DNA of 64,000 nucleotides from Indiicoccus explosivorum (GTDB taxonomy: Bacteria; Bacillota; Bacilli; Bacillales_A; Planococcaceae), in NCBI RefSeq assembly GCF_002167005.1, contig NZ_NHTN01000026.1, positions 1 through 64,000 of the forward strand, written 5' to 3'. Shown here in pieces: positions 47,863 to 58,320 of this stretch. Position 1 is the first letter of the stretch. Each line of letters starts with the position of its first letter. The position numbers were made by a program, and so were the translations under genes. The notes below the pieces were generated by a model, which searched no databases, was not told where the DNA came from, and saw only the letters and a list, made by a program, of their open reading frames with translations.

Positions 47863-47896
47863 ACCCCCGCCTCCCTCCCAGGAGCGCGGGGGTTTC
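47863..47896 (-). terminator. Intrinsic terminator of valS
   Basis: Minus strand: AAACCCCCGC, GCTCCTGGGAGGGAG, GCGGGGGTTT then TTATC, just after valS. Confidence 0.85.
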
Positions 47897-47904
47897 ACCA
47901 ATCA

Positions 47905-50553
47905 TTACAAATTCTTCAATTCCTCTATCCGTTTCTCCACGGCTGCGCGTTTTTCCAAGTAATCTTTCTCTTTGGCGCGTTCTTCTTCGACGACGGCTTC
48001 CGGCGCCTTCGACGTGAACCGTTCGTTGGACAGTTTGCCCTGGACGCGTTTCACTTCGCCGTTCCATTTGTCGAGTTCTTTGCCGAGCCGCGTGAGTTCG
48101 GCGGCGATATCGATCAGCCCTTCGAGCGGCATGAACAGTTCGGCACCCGACACGACGGCGGACATCGATTTTTCCGGTGCGGCGGCGTCGTGCGTGATCG
48201 TCAGGCCGTCCGGGTTGCAGAAGCGCTCGATGTAGGCGGAGTTCGACTGCAGCACCGACGCCGTCTTTTCATCGCGCGCGATGATGGTGAGCGGCACTTT
48301 CTTCGACAGCGGCGTCGATACTTCCGCACGGATGTTGCGGACGGCGCGGATGATGTCGACGAGCAGTTTCATGCTGTCGGCCTGCTCGATGTCGGTGAGC
48401 GACGCGTCGGCGACTGGCCAGGCGGCTGTCGTAATGGATTCGCCTTCGTGCGGCAAGTTCTGCCAAATCTCTTCCGTGATGAACGGCATGAGCGGGTGCA
48501 GCAGGCGCATCGTGTTATCGAGGACATACGCGAGAACCGAGCGCGTCATGCGCTTCGCCGCTTCGTCTTCGCCGTACAATGGCAGTTTCGCCATTTCGAT
48601 GTACCAGTCGCAGAAGTCGTCCCAGATGAAGTTGTACAGCGCGCGTCCGACTTCTCCGAACTCGTATTTATCGGCGAGTTTCGTGACGGAATCGATCGTC
48701 TCGTTCAGGCGCGTCAGAATCCACGCATCGGCGACGGATTTCTCACCCGACAAGTCGATGTCGTCGTACGTCATGCCTTCCATGTTCATGAGGGCGAACC
48801 GCGACGCATTCCAGATTTTATTCGCAAAATTCCAGACGCTCTCCACTTTCTCCATCGAGAAGCGCAAGTCCTGCCCCGGCGCCGAGCCGGTGGCGAGGAA
48901 GTAGCGCAGCGAATCGGCGCCGTACTCGTCGATGACATCCATCGGATCGACGCCGTTGCCGAGCGACTTCGACATTTTGCGGCCGTCCGCCGCGCGGACC
49001 AAGCCGTGGATCAATACGTCATCGAACGGCTTCTGGTCCGTGAATTCGATCGCCTGGAAAATCATGCGCGACACCCAGAAGAAGATGATGTCGTAGCCCG
49101 TTACGAGCGCATCCGTCGGATAGTAGCGCTTGAACTCTTCGTTGTCGGTATCCGGCCAGCCGAGCGTCGAGAACGGCCACAAGGCGGATGAGAACCACGT
49201 ATCGAGCACGTCTTCGTCCTGCGTCCAGTTTTCTTCGTCTTCCGGTGCCGTCCGGCCGACATACAGCTCACCGGTCTCGTTGTGGTACCACGCCGGGATG
49301 CGGTGGCCCCACCACAGCTGGCGGGAAATGCACCAGTCGCGGATGTTCTCCATCCAGTTCAAGTACGTCTTCTCGAAGCGCTCCGGTACGAAGTTCACCT
49401 CGTCCTCGCCTTTCTGCAGCTTGACCGCTTCCGCCGCGAGCGGCTCCATGTCGACGAACCATTGTGTCGACAAATACGGCTCGACGACCGCGCCACTCCG
49501 TTCGGAATGGCCCACCGAGTGCTGGTGGTCTTCAATATTGAATAACACACCTTGCTCCTGCAGATCCTTGACGATCGCTTTCCGGCAATCAAACCGGTCC
49601 ATGCCTTTGTATTTGCCGGCGTTTTCATTCATCGAACCGTCTTCGTTCATGACGAGGACGCGCGGCAAGTCATGCCGGTTGCCGATCTCGAAGTCGTTCG
49701 GGTCATGCGCCGGCGTGATCTTCACCGCGCCGCTCCCGAATTCCATGTCGACGTAATCGTCCGCCACGATCGGAATCTCGCGCCCGATGATCGGCAGCGT
49801 GACCGTCTTGCCGATCAGGTGCTGGTAGCGCTCATCTTTCGGGTGGACGGCGACCGCCGTATCGCCGAGCATCGTCTCCGGCCGAGTCGTCGCGATTTCG
49901 ATGCCGCCGGAACCATCCGTCAGCGGATAGCGCATATGGTAGAACGCGCCCTGGACGTCCTGGTGGATGACTTCGATGTCGGACAGCGCAGTTTTCGCCG
50001 CCGGGTCCCAGTTGATGATGTACTCGCCGCGGTAGATCAGGCCTTTCTCGTACAGCCGGATGAACACTTCCTTGACCGCATCCGACAGCCCGTCATCAAG
50101 TGTGAAGCGCTCGCGGGAATAGTCGAGGCCGAGGCCGAGCTTCGACCATTGCTGGCGGATCGTCTCCGCGTATTCGCCTTTCCACTTCCACGCTTCCTCG
50201 AGGAACTTCTCGCGCCCGAGGTCATAGCGTGACTTCCCTTCCTCGCGCAGCTTCCCTTCGACTTTCGCCTGCGTCGCGATGCCGGCGTGGTCCATGCCCG
50301 GCAGCCACAGCGTGTCGTAGCCCTGCATGCGCTTCATGCGCGTCATGATATCCTGCAGCGTCGTATCCCACGCGTGGCCGAGGTGCAGTTTCCCCGTGAC
50401 GTTCGGCGGCGGGATCACAATCGTGTACGGCTCTTTGCCGGATTCCGGCTGCGCTTCAAAAAACTTGCCCTTCAGCCACCATTCATAGCGGCCCTGCTCG
50501 ATCGCGTTCGGATCGTATTTCGTTGACATTTCGGTTTGCAGTTTCTCAGTCAT
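47905..50553 (-). CDS. valS: Valyl-tRNA synthetase
   Basis: Class I synthetase charging tRNA-Val, 882 residues. HIGH motif in [21 protein letters not shown] in [15 protein letters not shown], an editing domain (about 190-340, [17 protein letters not shown]) and a C-terminal coiled coil. SD AAGGAGG is eight bases before ATG 50553. Controlled by a T-box leader ~310 bp upstream; in B. subtilis folC follows valS directly, here the ATP-grasp pair separates them. Confidence 0.98.
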   Translation of the reverse strand: MTEKLQTEMSTKYDPNAIEQGRYEWWLKGKFFEAQPESGKEPYTIVIPPPNVTGKLHLGHAWDTTLQDIMTRMKRMQGYDTLWLPGMDHAGIATQAKVEGKLREEGKSRYDLGREKFLEEAWKWKGEYAETIRQQWSKLGLGLDYSRERFTLDDGLSDAVKEVFIRLYEKGLIYRGEYIINWDPAAKTALSDIEVIHQDVQGAFYHMRYPLTDGSGGIEIATTRPETMLGDTAVAVHPKDERYQHLIGKTVTLPIIGREIPIVADDYVDMEFGSGAVKITPAHDPNDFEIGNRHDLPRVLVMNEDGSMNENAGKYKGMDRFDCRKAIVKDLQEQGVLFNIEDHQHSVGHSERSGAVVEPYLSTQWFVDMEPLAAEAVKLQKGEDEVNFVPERFEKTYLNWMENIRDWCISRQLWWGHRIPAWYHNETGELYVGRTAPEDEENWTQDEDVLDTWFSSALWPFSTLGWPDTDNEEFKRYYPTDALVTGYDIIFFWVSRMIFQAIEFTDQKPFDDVLIHGLVRAADGRKMSKSLGNGVDPMDVIDEYGADSLRYFLATGSAPGQDLRFSMEKVESVWNFANKIWNASRFALMNMEGMTYDDIDLSGEKSVADAWILTRLNETIDSVTKLADKYEFGEVGRALYNFIWDDFCDWYIEMAKLPLYGEDEAAKRMTRSVLAYVLDNTMRLLHPLMPFITEEIWQNLPHEGESITTAAWPVADASLTDIEQADSMKLLVDIIRAVRNIRAEVSTPLSKKVPLTIIARDEKTASVLQSNSAYIERFCNPDGLTITHDAAAPEKSMSAVVSGAELFMPLEGLIDIAAELTRLGKELDKWNGEVKRVQGKLSNERFTSKAPEAVVEEERAKEKDYLEKRAAVEKRIEELKNL

Positions 50554-50669
50554 TGGGAACGCCTCCTTGTTATTTGCTTTTGTTAAACTTTTTTCTTACT
50601 GACAACTTCTCGCCCGCACCATTATTTTGCAGGTGATGGCTGCTGATTTAGGAACTGTTACAGCAAAAT

Positions 50670-50815
50670 CACGAGACTCCTGCGGGAAAGCAGGCAAGGC
50701 AAGACCCCGCAGCGAGTTTGCGAGCGAGGAGGCTTGCTGCCTGCCCGGGCAGCTGGTAGCGCGACGTCCTGTCGCACCAGCTGCATGACCCGCCTCCTGT
50801 GGGCCTGAAAGCGAG
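50670..50815 (-). repeat. Palindromic intergenic element inside the valS leader (long variant)
   Basis: On the minus strand it reads CTCGCTTTCAGGCC..., AGCCTCCTCG, CTGCGGGGTCTTGCC and TTTCCCGCAGGAGTC. The left arm carries an extra hairpin, CAGCTGGTGCGAC...GTCGCGCTACCAGCTG, absent from other copies. It lies between the T-box terminator and the valS start, so it is part of the valS 5' untranslated mRNA. Confidence 0.85.
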
Positions 50816-50863
50816 TGATTTTGCTGTCCATACAATAATGAGAATCAGCATGGCCTGTAAAAT

Positions 50864-51119
50864 AAAAAAAGCCCCTTCGTCTTAAAGGACGAAGGAGCTT
50901 TCGCGGTACCACCTTTATTCGCAGGCACGGGAAAAATGAGTGCCTGGCACTTACAGAGATAACGGATGTCGCATCCGGCCCCCGCTACTCGACGTTTCAC
51001 GGGAACTGCTCCGAGGTGACTTTCCGGCGGTTTTGTCCGTGAAGGCATCGCACCACTCTGCCTTCTCTCTGAAACGGCCGCACGCCGTACTTTCCTCATC
51101 ACTGCATGGTTATCAAGTT
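50864..51119 (-). promoter_or_regulatory. T-box leader of valS
   Basis: Minus strand contains the T-box AAAGGTGGTACCGCGAAAGC (complement of about 50897-50916) and the terminator AGCTCCTTCGTC, TTTAA, GACGAAGGGGCT followed by TTTTTTT. The specifier candidate is GTC in GGAAAGTCACCTCGG (complement of 51018-51020), a valine codon that fits the gene. Confidence 0.93.
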
Positions 51120-51125
51120 ACACAC

Positions 51126-51155
51126 ATTGTACCTACACTTCTGTTTTTCCGTCAA
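51126..51155 (-). promoter_or_regulatory. Sigma-A promoter of the valS T-box leader
   Basis: Minus strand: -35 TTGACG (51150-51155), 18-bp spacer, -10 TACAAT (51126-51131). The -35 and most of the spacer lie inside the last codons of the AbrB-family gene. Confidence 0.78.
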
Positions 51156-52185
51156 GTTTTTTAATAAAATACGCGGTGAGCGGCGCGGCGATGAGGAGGA
51201 TGAAGAAAATGCGGAACAGGTGGAACCCAGTGATGAGCGCCACATCGCCCCCGGCCTCGATCGCCGTCAGCACCATTTCCGCCATGCCGCCGGGCGCCGC
51301 GCTCAGGAAGTAGTCGATGAACAGCCCGCTCGAAATCCATAAGGACAGTCCGTACGCCACGCCGGCCGCGAACATGACGAGCAGCACGTTGTTCAGCAAG
51401 ATCGCCGCACCGATGCGCAGCGTCATTTTCTCGCCGATCTGCTCCATCTGCAGCCCGAGCCGCGCGCCGATGAACAATTGGGCGCACACGATCAGGAGCG
51501 GCGGCATCTCGAACAGCAGCGTCCCGGTGACGGACTGGACCGCCGCCAGCGCAACGATCGGTGCCATCATCTCAGGCAGCGGAAAACGGATGCGCTTCAT
51601 TCCGAAGAACAGCAATGTCCCGCCCGCCAGCGCAATCGCGAACGCGGGCGCGCTGAACTCGGGATCCGCCTGGAGGACGGCCGTCCCGCTCTCCCTGCCG
51701 CCGAGGAAGATTGCGAAAAACGGCACGACGAGGACGACCAGCAGAATCCGGAACGTCTGCATGATCGTCACGACCGTCGTGCTCGCCGACCGGACATCCT
51801 CCGCCAGCAGCACCATTTGCGACAAGCCGCCCGGCAGCGAACCGAGCAGGCTCGTCTGGAGCGATTCCCCCGTCATTTTCCGGAACAGCAGCGCCAGCAG
51901 CAGCGCAAAGCCGACGACCGCCACCGTCATGACGAGCATCATCGGCAAGTCGAGCCACATGAGGAACACCGCTTCCCGGTTGAACGACGAGCCGATCTGC
52001 ACGCCGATCAGGATGAGGCCGATCGTGCGGAGGATCCGCGGCCAGTGGAACGTCATGGCCGTGAACTGGCGCAATAAAAGAAGCGCGAGCATCGGGCCGA
52101 GCAGCCACGGCAGGAACATGCCCGCCGCATCCAGCAGCCAGCCCGCCGCAACCGAGATCGCCAGCGTTTTAAGAAAATCGTTCAT
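51133..52185 (-). CDS. AbrB-family (ammonia-monooxygenase-like) membrane protein
   Basis: 350 residues, about ten hydrophobic helices in two similar halves. Each half begins with a PWLLGPMLA-type motif or its counterpart and has a Gly/Pro-rich LPGGLSQM or APGGMAEM motif, typical of the duplicated AbrB transporter-like family (unrelated to the AbrB transcription factor). Substrate unknown. ATG 52185 has GAAGGG upstream; the longer ORF to 52278 includes the 30-bp repeats. Confidence 0.87.
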   Translation of the reverse strand: MNDFLKTLAISVAAGWLLDAAGMFLPWLLGPMLALLLLRQFTAMTFHWPRILRTIGLILIGVQIGSSFNREAVFLMWLDLPMMLVMTVAVVGFALLLALLFRKMTGESLQTSLLGSLPGGLSQMVLLAEDVRSASTTVVTIMQTFRILLVVLVVPFFAIFLGGRESGTAVLQADPEFSAPAFAIALAGGTLLFFGMKRIRFPLPEMMAPIVALAAVQSVTGTLLFEMPPLLIVCAQLFIGARLGLQMEQIGEKMTLRIGAAILLNNVLLVMFAAGVAYGLSLWISSGLFIDYFLSAAPGGMAEMVLTAIEAGGDVALITGFHLFRIFFILLIAAPLTAYFIKKLDGKTEV

Positions 52186-52213
52186 GGAAAACCCTTCTTT
52201 CGTCTGCCTAAAT

Positions 52214-52219
52214 AGTATA
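52214..52219 (-). promoter_or_regulatory. Candidate -10 of the AbrB-family gene
   Basis: TATACT on the minus strand 28 bp upstream of the ATG; no clear -35. Confidence 0.4.
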
Positions 52220-52251
52220 GCGGATTTTGGCGGATTGCGCTTTTGGGGATC

Positions 52252-52312
52252 TTTTTTCGGTCCCTCCGTCAGAAACATTTGTTTTTCCGGTCCCTGTGTC
52301 AGAAACGTTCAT
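52252..52312. repeat. Two ~30-bp direct repeats
   Basis: Two copies of TTTTTCNGGTCCCTNNGTCAGAAAC at a 30-bp spacing, between the MATE terminator and the AbrB-family gene. A two-unit array with a different period from the 20-21 bp arrays. Confidence 0.75.
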
Positions 52313-52417
52313 GAATTTTTTCATTTTATGGCTATTCTGCTGGTCCGATCTCCTTCCCGGTCACTTGACCGCGGATTCCGCATTCAATGGTGTCCGCCAC
52401 AGAGGCGCAAAAAAAGG

Positions 52418-52443
52418 ACAAAAAAACACCTGTCCGAAAACAG
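52418..52443 (-). terminator. Intrinsic terminator of the MATE gene
   Basis: Minus strand: CATCTGT, TTTCGG, ACAGGTG then TTTTTTTG, after the MATE stop at 52456. Confidence 0.82.
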
Positions 52444-52455
52444 ATGCTTCCTCGT

Positions 52456-53886
52456 TTATGGCCGGTCCTGCAGCGCGTACATCCACGCACGGCCGCGCCA
52501 CCTGATCAGCATGGCGATGCCACGGAACCATTCGTCCAGAATATAGGCAATCCAGATGCCGACGAGTCCCCAGGCGAAATGCACGCCGAGAAGATACGAA
52601 ACCGTCACACCGATGCCCCACATCGAGATGATCCCCATGATGAGCGGGAATTTCAAATCCCCCACCGCCCGCAAAGAAGTGATGATCATGATGTTGAACG
52701 CGCGGCCCGGCTCCAGGATAATCGCCAGATAAATGAGGATTTTCGCATTGCGGATGATTGTCTCATCATCGGTGAAAACCGACAGGAGCGGATCCGCGAC
52801 GAACGAAAAGCCGACCGCCGTCACAAGCGCCGTCACAATGGCCAGCTTCAGGCTATCCATGCACCGCTTGTACGCATCGTCGTACTCCTTCGCACCGACA
52901 TGGCGCGCAATGAGGATCTGCGTCGCCTGCGCGAGCGCCATGCTGCCGAGCATGATGAAACTCATCAAATTGAACGCATAAATCCGCGTCGTCACGAACA
53001 GCGTCCCCATATACGTCGTGATGAAGAAAATGACGACGAACTGACTCATGTTGTAGGAAATCTGCTCACCCGCCGCCGGCATACCGATCCGCAGCAGCTC
53101 CTTCAAGTGGCTCTTCGGCATGCCCAGCACCTTCGTGAACCCGATCGGCTCGCGGATCCGCTTTTTCAGCAGCACCACCAGCGCCGCCAGACCGAGCACC
53201 CTCGAGACCGTCGTTGCAACCGCGACCCCTGCCACGCCATACACCGGCAGACCGAACGGTGCGAATAAAACCAGATAATTCAGCGCGATGCCGATCATGT
53301 TCATCGCAATGTTGACGTACATCGCGTCCTTCGTAAACCCGTGGCTCCGCAGGATGGCGCTGATCGTCACCATCACCGCCTGGATGAACATGAAACTCCC
53401 GACGAACACCAAATAGCTGCCCGCATCGGCCGCCACCTCGCCGGTCACATTCATCAGCGCCAAAATCTCTTCTCGGAACAAAAACACAAGACCGCTCAAA
53501 GCGGCGCCGATCACCAAATTCGCTGCCAGCGAAACAGCGGCGATCTCATGCGCCCGCTGCCGGTTTCCCGCGCCAAGCGCCTGCGACATCAAAACCGTCG
53601 TGCCCGTGACAATAAAACCGAACATCACAATCAGCAAAAAAATGACCTGGTTGGCGATGCCGACTGCGGCGACCGCCTGATCCGAATACTGGCTGAGCAT
53701 CAGCGTATCGACGTTGCCCATCAGCATAGCAAGCAGCAATTCCACGAAAATCGGGACAGCGAGCGCTGCCATCGTAATTTTTTCCTTATTGCCCGCCTGC
53801 TCGCGCTGGTCTGCCCGGACATCCGCCTGCAGTCCTTTTGCATTACCCGCGGCTGCCAATTCGGGCTGTTTATACTTAATTTTCAT
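52456..53886 (-). CDS. MATE family cation-coupled efflux transporter
   Basis: 476 residues with twelve hydrophobic helices in two halves; MGNVDTLMLSQYSDQAVAAVGIANQ is the characteristic first-half signature of NorM/DinF-like MATE proteins. A 40-residue charged N-terminal segment precedes helix 1. It has its own promoter. In B. subtilis this stretch between hemL and valS holds spoVID and ysxE, which are absent. Substrate cannot be predicted. Confidence 0.93.
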   Translation of the reverse strand: MKIKYKQPELAAAGNAKGLQADVRADQREQAGNKEKITMAALAVPIFVELLLAMLMGNVDTLMLSQYSDQAVAAVGIANQVIFLLIVMFGFIVTGTTVLMSQALGAGNRQRAHEIAAVSLAANLVIGAALSGLVFLFREEILALMNVTGEVAADAGSYLVFVGSFMFIQAVMVTISAILRSHGFTKDAMYVNIAMNMIGIALNYLVLFAPFGLPVYGVAGVAVATTVSRVLGLAALVVLLKKRIREPIGFTKVLGMPKSHLKELLRIGMPAAGEQISYNMSQFVVIFFITTYMGTLFVTTRIYAFNLMSFIMLGSMALAQATQILIARHVGAKEYDDAYKRCMDSLKLAIVTALVTAVGFSFVADPLLSVFTDDETIIRNAKILIYLAIILEPGRAFNIMIITSLRAVGDLKFPLIMGIISMWGIGVTVSYLLGVHFAWGLVGIWIAYILDEWFRGIAMLIRWRGRAWMYALQDRP

Positions 53887-53944
53887 TATTTCTTACTCCT
53901 CTTACCGGCCTGCTGAGAGGCGGTTTTTTTCAACAATGAGGAGT

Positions 53945-53973
53945 ACTATACGCCTCTGGATGAAGCGGGTCAA
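53945..53973 (-). promoter_or_regulatory. Sigma-A promoter of the MATE gene
   Basis: Minus strand: -35 TTGACC (53968-53973), 17-bp spacer, -10 TATAGT (53945-53950). The start would lie near 53938, giving a ~50-nt leader. Confidence 0.82.
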
Positions 53974-54037
53974 GAGATTTTAATACTGTCAGAATACTAA
54001 GGTTTGTAAGCGGAACCAGGACTTCTGGAGGTCTTCG

Positions 54038-54184
54038 AAATTCTCTTTGCTAATGGTTTTATTCTCTTTTTACTCGTGTTTATTCTCGTTTCACATATGA
54101 TTATTCTCGTTTGGATTGCATTTATTCTCGTTTCACCCGCGTTTATTCTCGTTTGGATTGCATTTATTCTCGTTTCACCCGCGT
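54038..54184. repeat. 21-bp tandem repeat array E (7 units)
   Basis: Seven 21-bp units with TTATTCTCGTTT as the core. The first two units are degenerate and the last four alternate between ggattgcat and cacccgcgt tails, so a 42-bp super-period is present. Located between the MATE promoter and the hemL terminator, directly followed by array F. Confidence 0.95.
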
Positions 54185-54194
54185 TACGAGGGAT

Positions 54195-54299
54195 ATTTCG
54201 ACTCTGCACCGCCTTATTTCGACTCTGCACAGCCCTATTTCGACTCTGCACGGTCACATTTCGACTCTGCACCGCCTTATTTCGACTCTGCGCCCCAAT
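54195..54299. repeat. 21-bp tandem repeat array F (5 units)
   Basis: Five 21-bp units with the core ATTTCGACTCTGCACC and tails such as gcctt, agccct and ggtcac. It is unrelated in sequence to array E but only ten bases from it, with the same period. Periodic ORFs reading this stretch (and array E) are artefacts. Confidence 0.95.
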
Positions 54300-54320
54300 A
54301 ATCCCTGATTCAGCGTACAG

Positions 54321-54346
54321 AAAAACCGGCCAGTTTCCTGGCCGGC
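54321..54346 (-). terminator. Intrinsic terminator of the hem operon
   Basis: Minus strand: AGCCGGCCAG, GAAA, CTGGCCGG then TTTTTC, after hemL. Confidence 0.9.
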
Positions 54347-54358
54347 TTTGCATGGCAG

Positions 54359-55651
54359 CTATGCTTGTTTCGACACTTTTTCAAACACGGTGTGGAATGC
54401 TTCCACCGTCTTCGCAATGTGCGCTTCCGTATGGGCGGTCGACAAAAACAGTCCTTCGAACTGCGACGGCGGCAAGTAGATACCTTCTTCCGCCATCCCT
54501 TTGTACACTTCCGCGAACAGGTCCGTATCGGACGTTTTCGCGGTTTCGAAGTTGACGACGTTTTCATTCGTGAAGAAGAAGCCGATCATCGAGCCGGCAC
54601 GGTTGACGGTATGCGGAATGCCGTATTTCTCCGCCGCTTCGCGGAAGCCGGCCTCCAGCTGGTCAGCACGCTCCTTGAACGTATCGTAGCTTTCTTCATT
54701 CAAGTTCGACAGTGTCGCAAGGCCCGCGGACATGGCGAGCGGGTTGCCGGACAAGGTGCCTGCCTGGTAGATCGGGCCGGCCGGTGCAACCTGTTCCATG
54801 ATTTCCCGCTTGCCGCCGTAAGCGCCGACGGGCAGGCCGCCGCCGATGACTTTGCCGAGACAGGTGAGGTCCGGCGTGACACCGAAGTGGCCTTGTGCGC
54901 AGTTGTAGCCGACGCGGAAACCGGTCATGACTTCGTCAAAAATCAGGACGGTTTTATTCTGCTCGGTCAGTTCGCGCAACCCTTCCAAAAAGCCATCCGC
55001 CGGCGGAACGACGCCCATGTTGCCGGCGACCGGTTCGACGATGACGGCAGCGAGGTCGTCGCCGTATTCCTTGAACACGTAACGGACGCTTTCGAGGTCG
55101 TTGAACGGCACGGTGATCGTGTTTTTCGCCACCGATTCCGGAACGCCGGGTGAATCCGGCAGGCCGAGTGTCGCGACGCCCGATCCCGCTTTTATTAACA
55201 AACTATCGCCGTGGCCGTGGTAGTTCCCTTCGAATTTCAGGATTTTATCCCGTCCGGTGTAGCCGCGCGCAAGGCGCAGCGCGCTCATCGTCGCTTCCGT
55301 GCCGGATGACACCATGCGCACCATTTCGATCGATGGCACGCGGTCGATGACGAGTTTCGCCAGTTCGTTTTCGATGACGGTCGGCGCGCCGAATGACGTG
55401 CCGCTTTCCGCCGTCCGCTTCACCGCATCCACAACCGCCGGGTGCGCGTGGCCCAGAATGAGCGGCCCCCACGACAGCACATAGTCGATGTATGTATTGC
55501 CGTCGATGTCGGTGATTTCAGCACCTGCGCCGCTCTCCATGAAGATCGGCTCCAGGTTGACCGACTTGAACGCCCGGACCGGCGAGTTCACGCCGCCCGG
55601 CATCAAGTCTTTCGCTTCTTCAAATGCTTTCACTGATTTTTCGAAGTTCAT
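54359..55651 (-). CDS. hemL: Glutamate-1-semialdehyde 2,1-aminomutase
   Basis: PLP enzyme making 5-aminolevulinate from glutamate semialdehyde in C5 haem synthesis. 430 residues. Starts [20 protein letters not shown]; the PLP lysine is in [19 protein letters not shown] and [20 protein letters not shown] is conserved. Overlaps hemB (ATGA). Last gene of the hem operon. Confidence 0.97.
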   Translation of the reverse strand: MNFEKSVKAFEEAKDLMPGGVNSPVRAFKSVNLEPIFMESGAGAEITDIDGNTYIDYVLSWGPLILGHAHPAVVDAVKRTAESGTSFGAPTVIENELAKLVIDRVPSIEMVRMVSSGTEATMSALRLARGYTGRDKILKFEGNYHGHGDSLLIKAGSGVATLGLPDSPGVPESVAKNTITVPFNDLESVRYVFKEYGDDLAAVIVEPVAGNMGVVPPADGFLEGLRELTEQNKTVLIFDEVMTGFRVGYNCAQGHFGVTPDLTCLGKVIGGGLPVGAYGGKREIMEQVAPAGPIYQAGTLSGNPLAMSAGLATLSNLNEESYDTFKERADQLEAGFREAAEKYGIPHTVNRAGSMIGFFFTNENVVNFETAKTSDTDLFAEVYKGMAEEGIYLPPSQFEGLFLSTAHTEAHIAKTVEAFHTVFEKVSKQA

Positions 55652-56637
55652 GCTTTCCCCTCCAGCCAGCGCACCGCGTCTTTCGCGTGGTACGTCAGAA
55701 TGAGATCGGCGCCTGCGCGCTTCATGCTTGTCAGCGTTTCGAGCACGATCTGTCTTTCGTCGATCCAGCCGTTCTGCGCCGCCGCTTTCACCATGGCGTA
55801 TTCACCTGATACGTTATACGCCACGACCGGCAGATTGAAGCTGTTTTTCACGTCGCGGACGATGTCGAGGTACGACAGCGCCGGTTTCACCATGAGGAAG
55901 TCCGCGCCTTCTTCGACGTCGGACGCCGCTTCGCGCAGCGCTTCCGTGCGGTTCGCGTAATCCATCTGATACGTTTTGCGGTCGCCGAACTGCGGAGCAG
56001 AATTCGCCGCATCCCGGAACGGGCCGTAGTACGCCGAAGAGTACTTCACCGCGTAGCTCATGATCGGGATGTTCTCGAAGCCCGCTTCATCGAGCCCGGC
56101 GCGGATTGCCGCAACGAAGCCGTCCATCATGTTCGACGGCGCGATGATGTCCGCGCCCGCTTCCGCCTGGCTCACCGCGGTGCGCGCGAGCAGCTCGAGC
56201 GTCTTGTCATTCAGCACGATGCCGTCTTCGATGACGCCGCAGTGGCCGTGGTCCGTGTACTCGCACAGGCACGTATCGGCGATGACGAGCAGGTCCGGCT
56301 GGCGCTCTTTCACGAAGCGCGTCGCTTTCTGGACGATGCCATGATCATGATACGCGCCGGTCCCTTCCGCGTCTTTATCCGAGGCGTCAGGCACGCCGAA
56401 CAGGATGACCGACGGGATGCCGAGCGATGCCACTTCATCGACTTCCTCGCCCAATAAATCCAGCGACAGCTGATACACGCCCGGCATCGATTTCACTTCA
56501 TTGCGCACGTTCTCGCCGTCGACGACGAATATCGGGTAAATAAAATCCTTTTTATCCAGTTCCGTTTCTCGCACCATCGCCCGCATGTTCGCGGAGGAAC
56601 GGAGCCGGCGGTGGCGCCGGAAGTTCAGTTCAGTCAT
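55648..56637 (-). CDS. hemB: Porphobilinogen synthase (5-aminolevulinate dehydratase)
   Basis: Condenses two 5-aminolevulinate molecules to porphobilinogen. 329 residues. Zinc-type metal site in [15 protein letters not shown]; Schiff-base lysines in [19 protein letters not shown] and [12 protein letters not shown]. Overlaps hemD by eight bases. Confidence 0.97.
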   Translation of the reverse strand: MTELNFRRHRRLRSSANMRAMVRETELDKKDFIYPIFVVDGENVRNEVKSMPGVYQLSLDLLGEEVDEVASLGIPSVILFGVPDASDKDAEGTGAYHDHGIVQKATRFVKERQPDLLVIADTCLCEYTDHGHCGVIEDGIVLNDKTLELLARTAVSQAEAGADIIAPSNMMDGFVAAIRAGLDEAGFENIPIMSYAVKYSSAYYGPFRDAANSAPQFGDRKTYQMDYANRTEALREAASDVEEGADFLMVKPALSYLDIVRDVKNSFNLPVVAYNVSGEYAMVKAAAQNGWIDERQIVLETLTSMKRAGADLILTYHAKDAVRWLEGKA

Positions 56638-57337
56638 GTTGAGTCCTGCCTTTCACTAAAATTTCAATCACTTCTTCGTACGTGTGGCGTTCAGGGGCGG
56701 CGATCACCCGCCCGCCCGCTTCCCGCACCGCCTGTTCCGTCACGTAGCCGATCGCCGCCGCTTTGATCGCTTCCCACCGTCCGCCGGCTGCCGCGAATGT
56801 CTCCACAGCGGACGGACTGGCGAAAATGACCGTGACTCCTTCCATTTTGGCGAGCCGGACGGCGTTCCCGTGATCCGGGACAGTGTCATAGACAGTCCAT
56901 TCATCGACCGGCATCGGCATGTCCGCGATCGTGTCCTTCGCACGGACACCCCGGATGAATAAACAACGGCGATCCCCTGCCGCTTTCGGGAATTCTTCCG
57001 CAAAATAATCCGCCGAATACACAGAAGGCACGAAATCCACTTGGAATCCGCCCGCTTCAAGCGCTTCCGCCGTTTTGCTGCCGACCGCCGCGAACCGCGC
57101 TTCCGGTTTTATTCCATAAGTCAGGAACGTCCGGACGGCGGATGAACTCGTGAAGATCAGCCAGTCGTAGCGCGACAAGTCCGGGGCTTCGGCGCCGGTC
57201 GGGACCGTCCGGATGAGCGGGATGTACAGCGTTTCTGCGCCGCAGCGCTCCGCGAGGGCCGCGGCTTCTTCCGGATATGAGGAACCCGTGAAGACAACCG
57301 TTTCGCCCGCAAGCGGCCGGTCAGTAGTGGAGGTCAT
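56630..57337 (-). CDS. hemD: Uroporphyrinogen-III synthase
   Basis: Cyclises hydroxymethylbilane with inversion of ring D. 235 residues, low sequence conservation as usual; [18 protein letters not shown] and [19 protein letters not shown] are the recognisable motifs. Identification leans on position between hemC and hemB. Overlaps hemC by 17 bases. Confidence 0.93.
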   Translation of the reverse strand: MTSTTDRPLAGETVVFTGSSYPEEAAALAERCGAETLYIPLIRTVPTGAEAPDLSRYDWLIFTSSSAVRTFLTYGIKPEARFAAVGSKTAEALEAGGFQVDFVPSVYSADYFAEEFPKAAGDRRCLFIRGVRAKDTIADMPMPVDEWTVYDTVPDHGNAVRLAKMEGVTVIFASPSAVETFAAAGGRWEAIKAAAIGYVTEQAVREAGGRVIAAPERHTYEEVIEILVKGRTQHD

Positions 57338-58256
57338 TTTCCGCTTTCACTTTCTGGATGAGGTCGTAGCCGCCCTGCGAACTGATGCGTTCCGCCGCGA
57401 TCCGGCCCGCTTCGACCGGATCCTTCGACTCGATCGTCTCCCGGTACATGACCGAGCCGTCCGGTGCGCCGACGAGGCCCGTGAACGTCACGCCGTCCTC
57501 GCTGAGCACCGCATACCCCGCAATCGGCACTTGGCAGCCGCCGTCCATATCGGACAGGAATTTCCGCTCCGCCGATACCGCCGTCATCGTCGCCGGATCG
57601 TTCAGTTTGGCGAGTTCCGAGATGAGCTCGCTGTCATCGATGCGGCACTCAATGCCGAGCGCGCCCTGGCCGACCGCCGGTACGCACTGATCCGGATCGA
57701 GGTATTCCGTCACGACGTCATCGCTCCACCCCATCCGCTTCAGACCCGCCGCCGCGAGGATGATGGCGTCGAATTCGCCTGATTTCAGCTTGCCGAGCCG
57801 CGTATCGATGTTGCCGCGGATCCACTGCACGTTCAGATCCGGCCTGATTTTGAGCAGTTGCGAACTGCGGCGGAGGCTGCTCGTGCCGACTTTCGCCCCT
57901 TCCGGAAGATCGGCAAGTTTGACATCCCCCGTTGAAATGAACGCATCCCGCGGATCTTCACGGCGCGGCACGCAGCCGATCGTGAACCCGTCCGGCAGAA
58001 CGGACGGCACATCCTTCATGGAATGGACCGCCATGTCGATCTCCTTATCGGCGAGCGCCTGCTCGATCTCCTTGACGAACAGCCCCTTGCCGCCGACTTT
58101 CGACAGCGTGACATCGAGGATCTTGTCCCCTTTTGTGACGATTTCCTTCACTTCGAATTCGAACGGCACACCTGCCTTTTTCATTTCTTCAATAAACCAG
58201 TTTGTCTGGGTTAACGCCAGCTTGCTTCTTCTCGATCCGACGATGATTTTTCTCAC
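57321..58256 (-). CDS. hemC: Hydroxymethylbilane synthase (porphobilinogen deaminase)
   Basis: 311 residues. [20 protein letters not shown] at the start, [10 protein letters not shown] and the dipyrromethane-cofactor cysteine in [13 protein letters not shown]. Polymerises four porphobilinogens. A 208-bp gap with a palindromic element separates it from hemX. Confidence 0.97.
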   Translation of the reverse strand: MRKIIVGSRRSKLALTQTNWFIEEMKKAGVPFEFEVKEIVTKGDKILDVTLSKVGGKGLFVKEIEQALADKEIDMAVHSMKDVPSVLPDGFTIGCVPRREDPRDAFISTGDVKLADLPEGAKVGTSSLRRSSQLLKIRPDLNVQWIRGNIDTRLGKLKSGEFDAIILAAAGLKRMGWSDDVVTEYLDPDQCVPAVGQGALGIECRIDDSELISELAKLNDPATMTAVSAERKFLSDMDGGCQVPIAGYAVLSEDGVTFTGLVGAPDGSVMYRETIESKDPVEAGRIAAERISSQGGYDLIQKVKAENDLHY

Positions 58257-58320
58257 GATTCTCCAACCTTTCTTCCGGCAAAATTAATGAGTCTATTTAA
58301 CAGCGCGGTGAAATACCGCT

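Noticed and set aside
50845-51102. Small ORF within the valS leader
   Set aside because: It lies wholly inside the T-box leader, whose specifier, T-box and terminator account for the sequence.
54038-54299. CRISPR array
   Set aside because: Units are 20-21 bp with only 5-9 variable bases, not ~30-bp repeats with unique ~30-bp spacers. No cas genes or leader are nearby. The same applies to the other short arrays.
54076-54555. Plus-strand ORF of 159 codons across arrays E and F
   Set aside because: It reads repeats, then the hem terminator, then hemL antisense; there is no coding signal beyond repeat periodicity.
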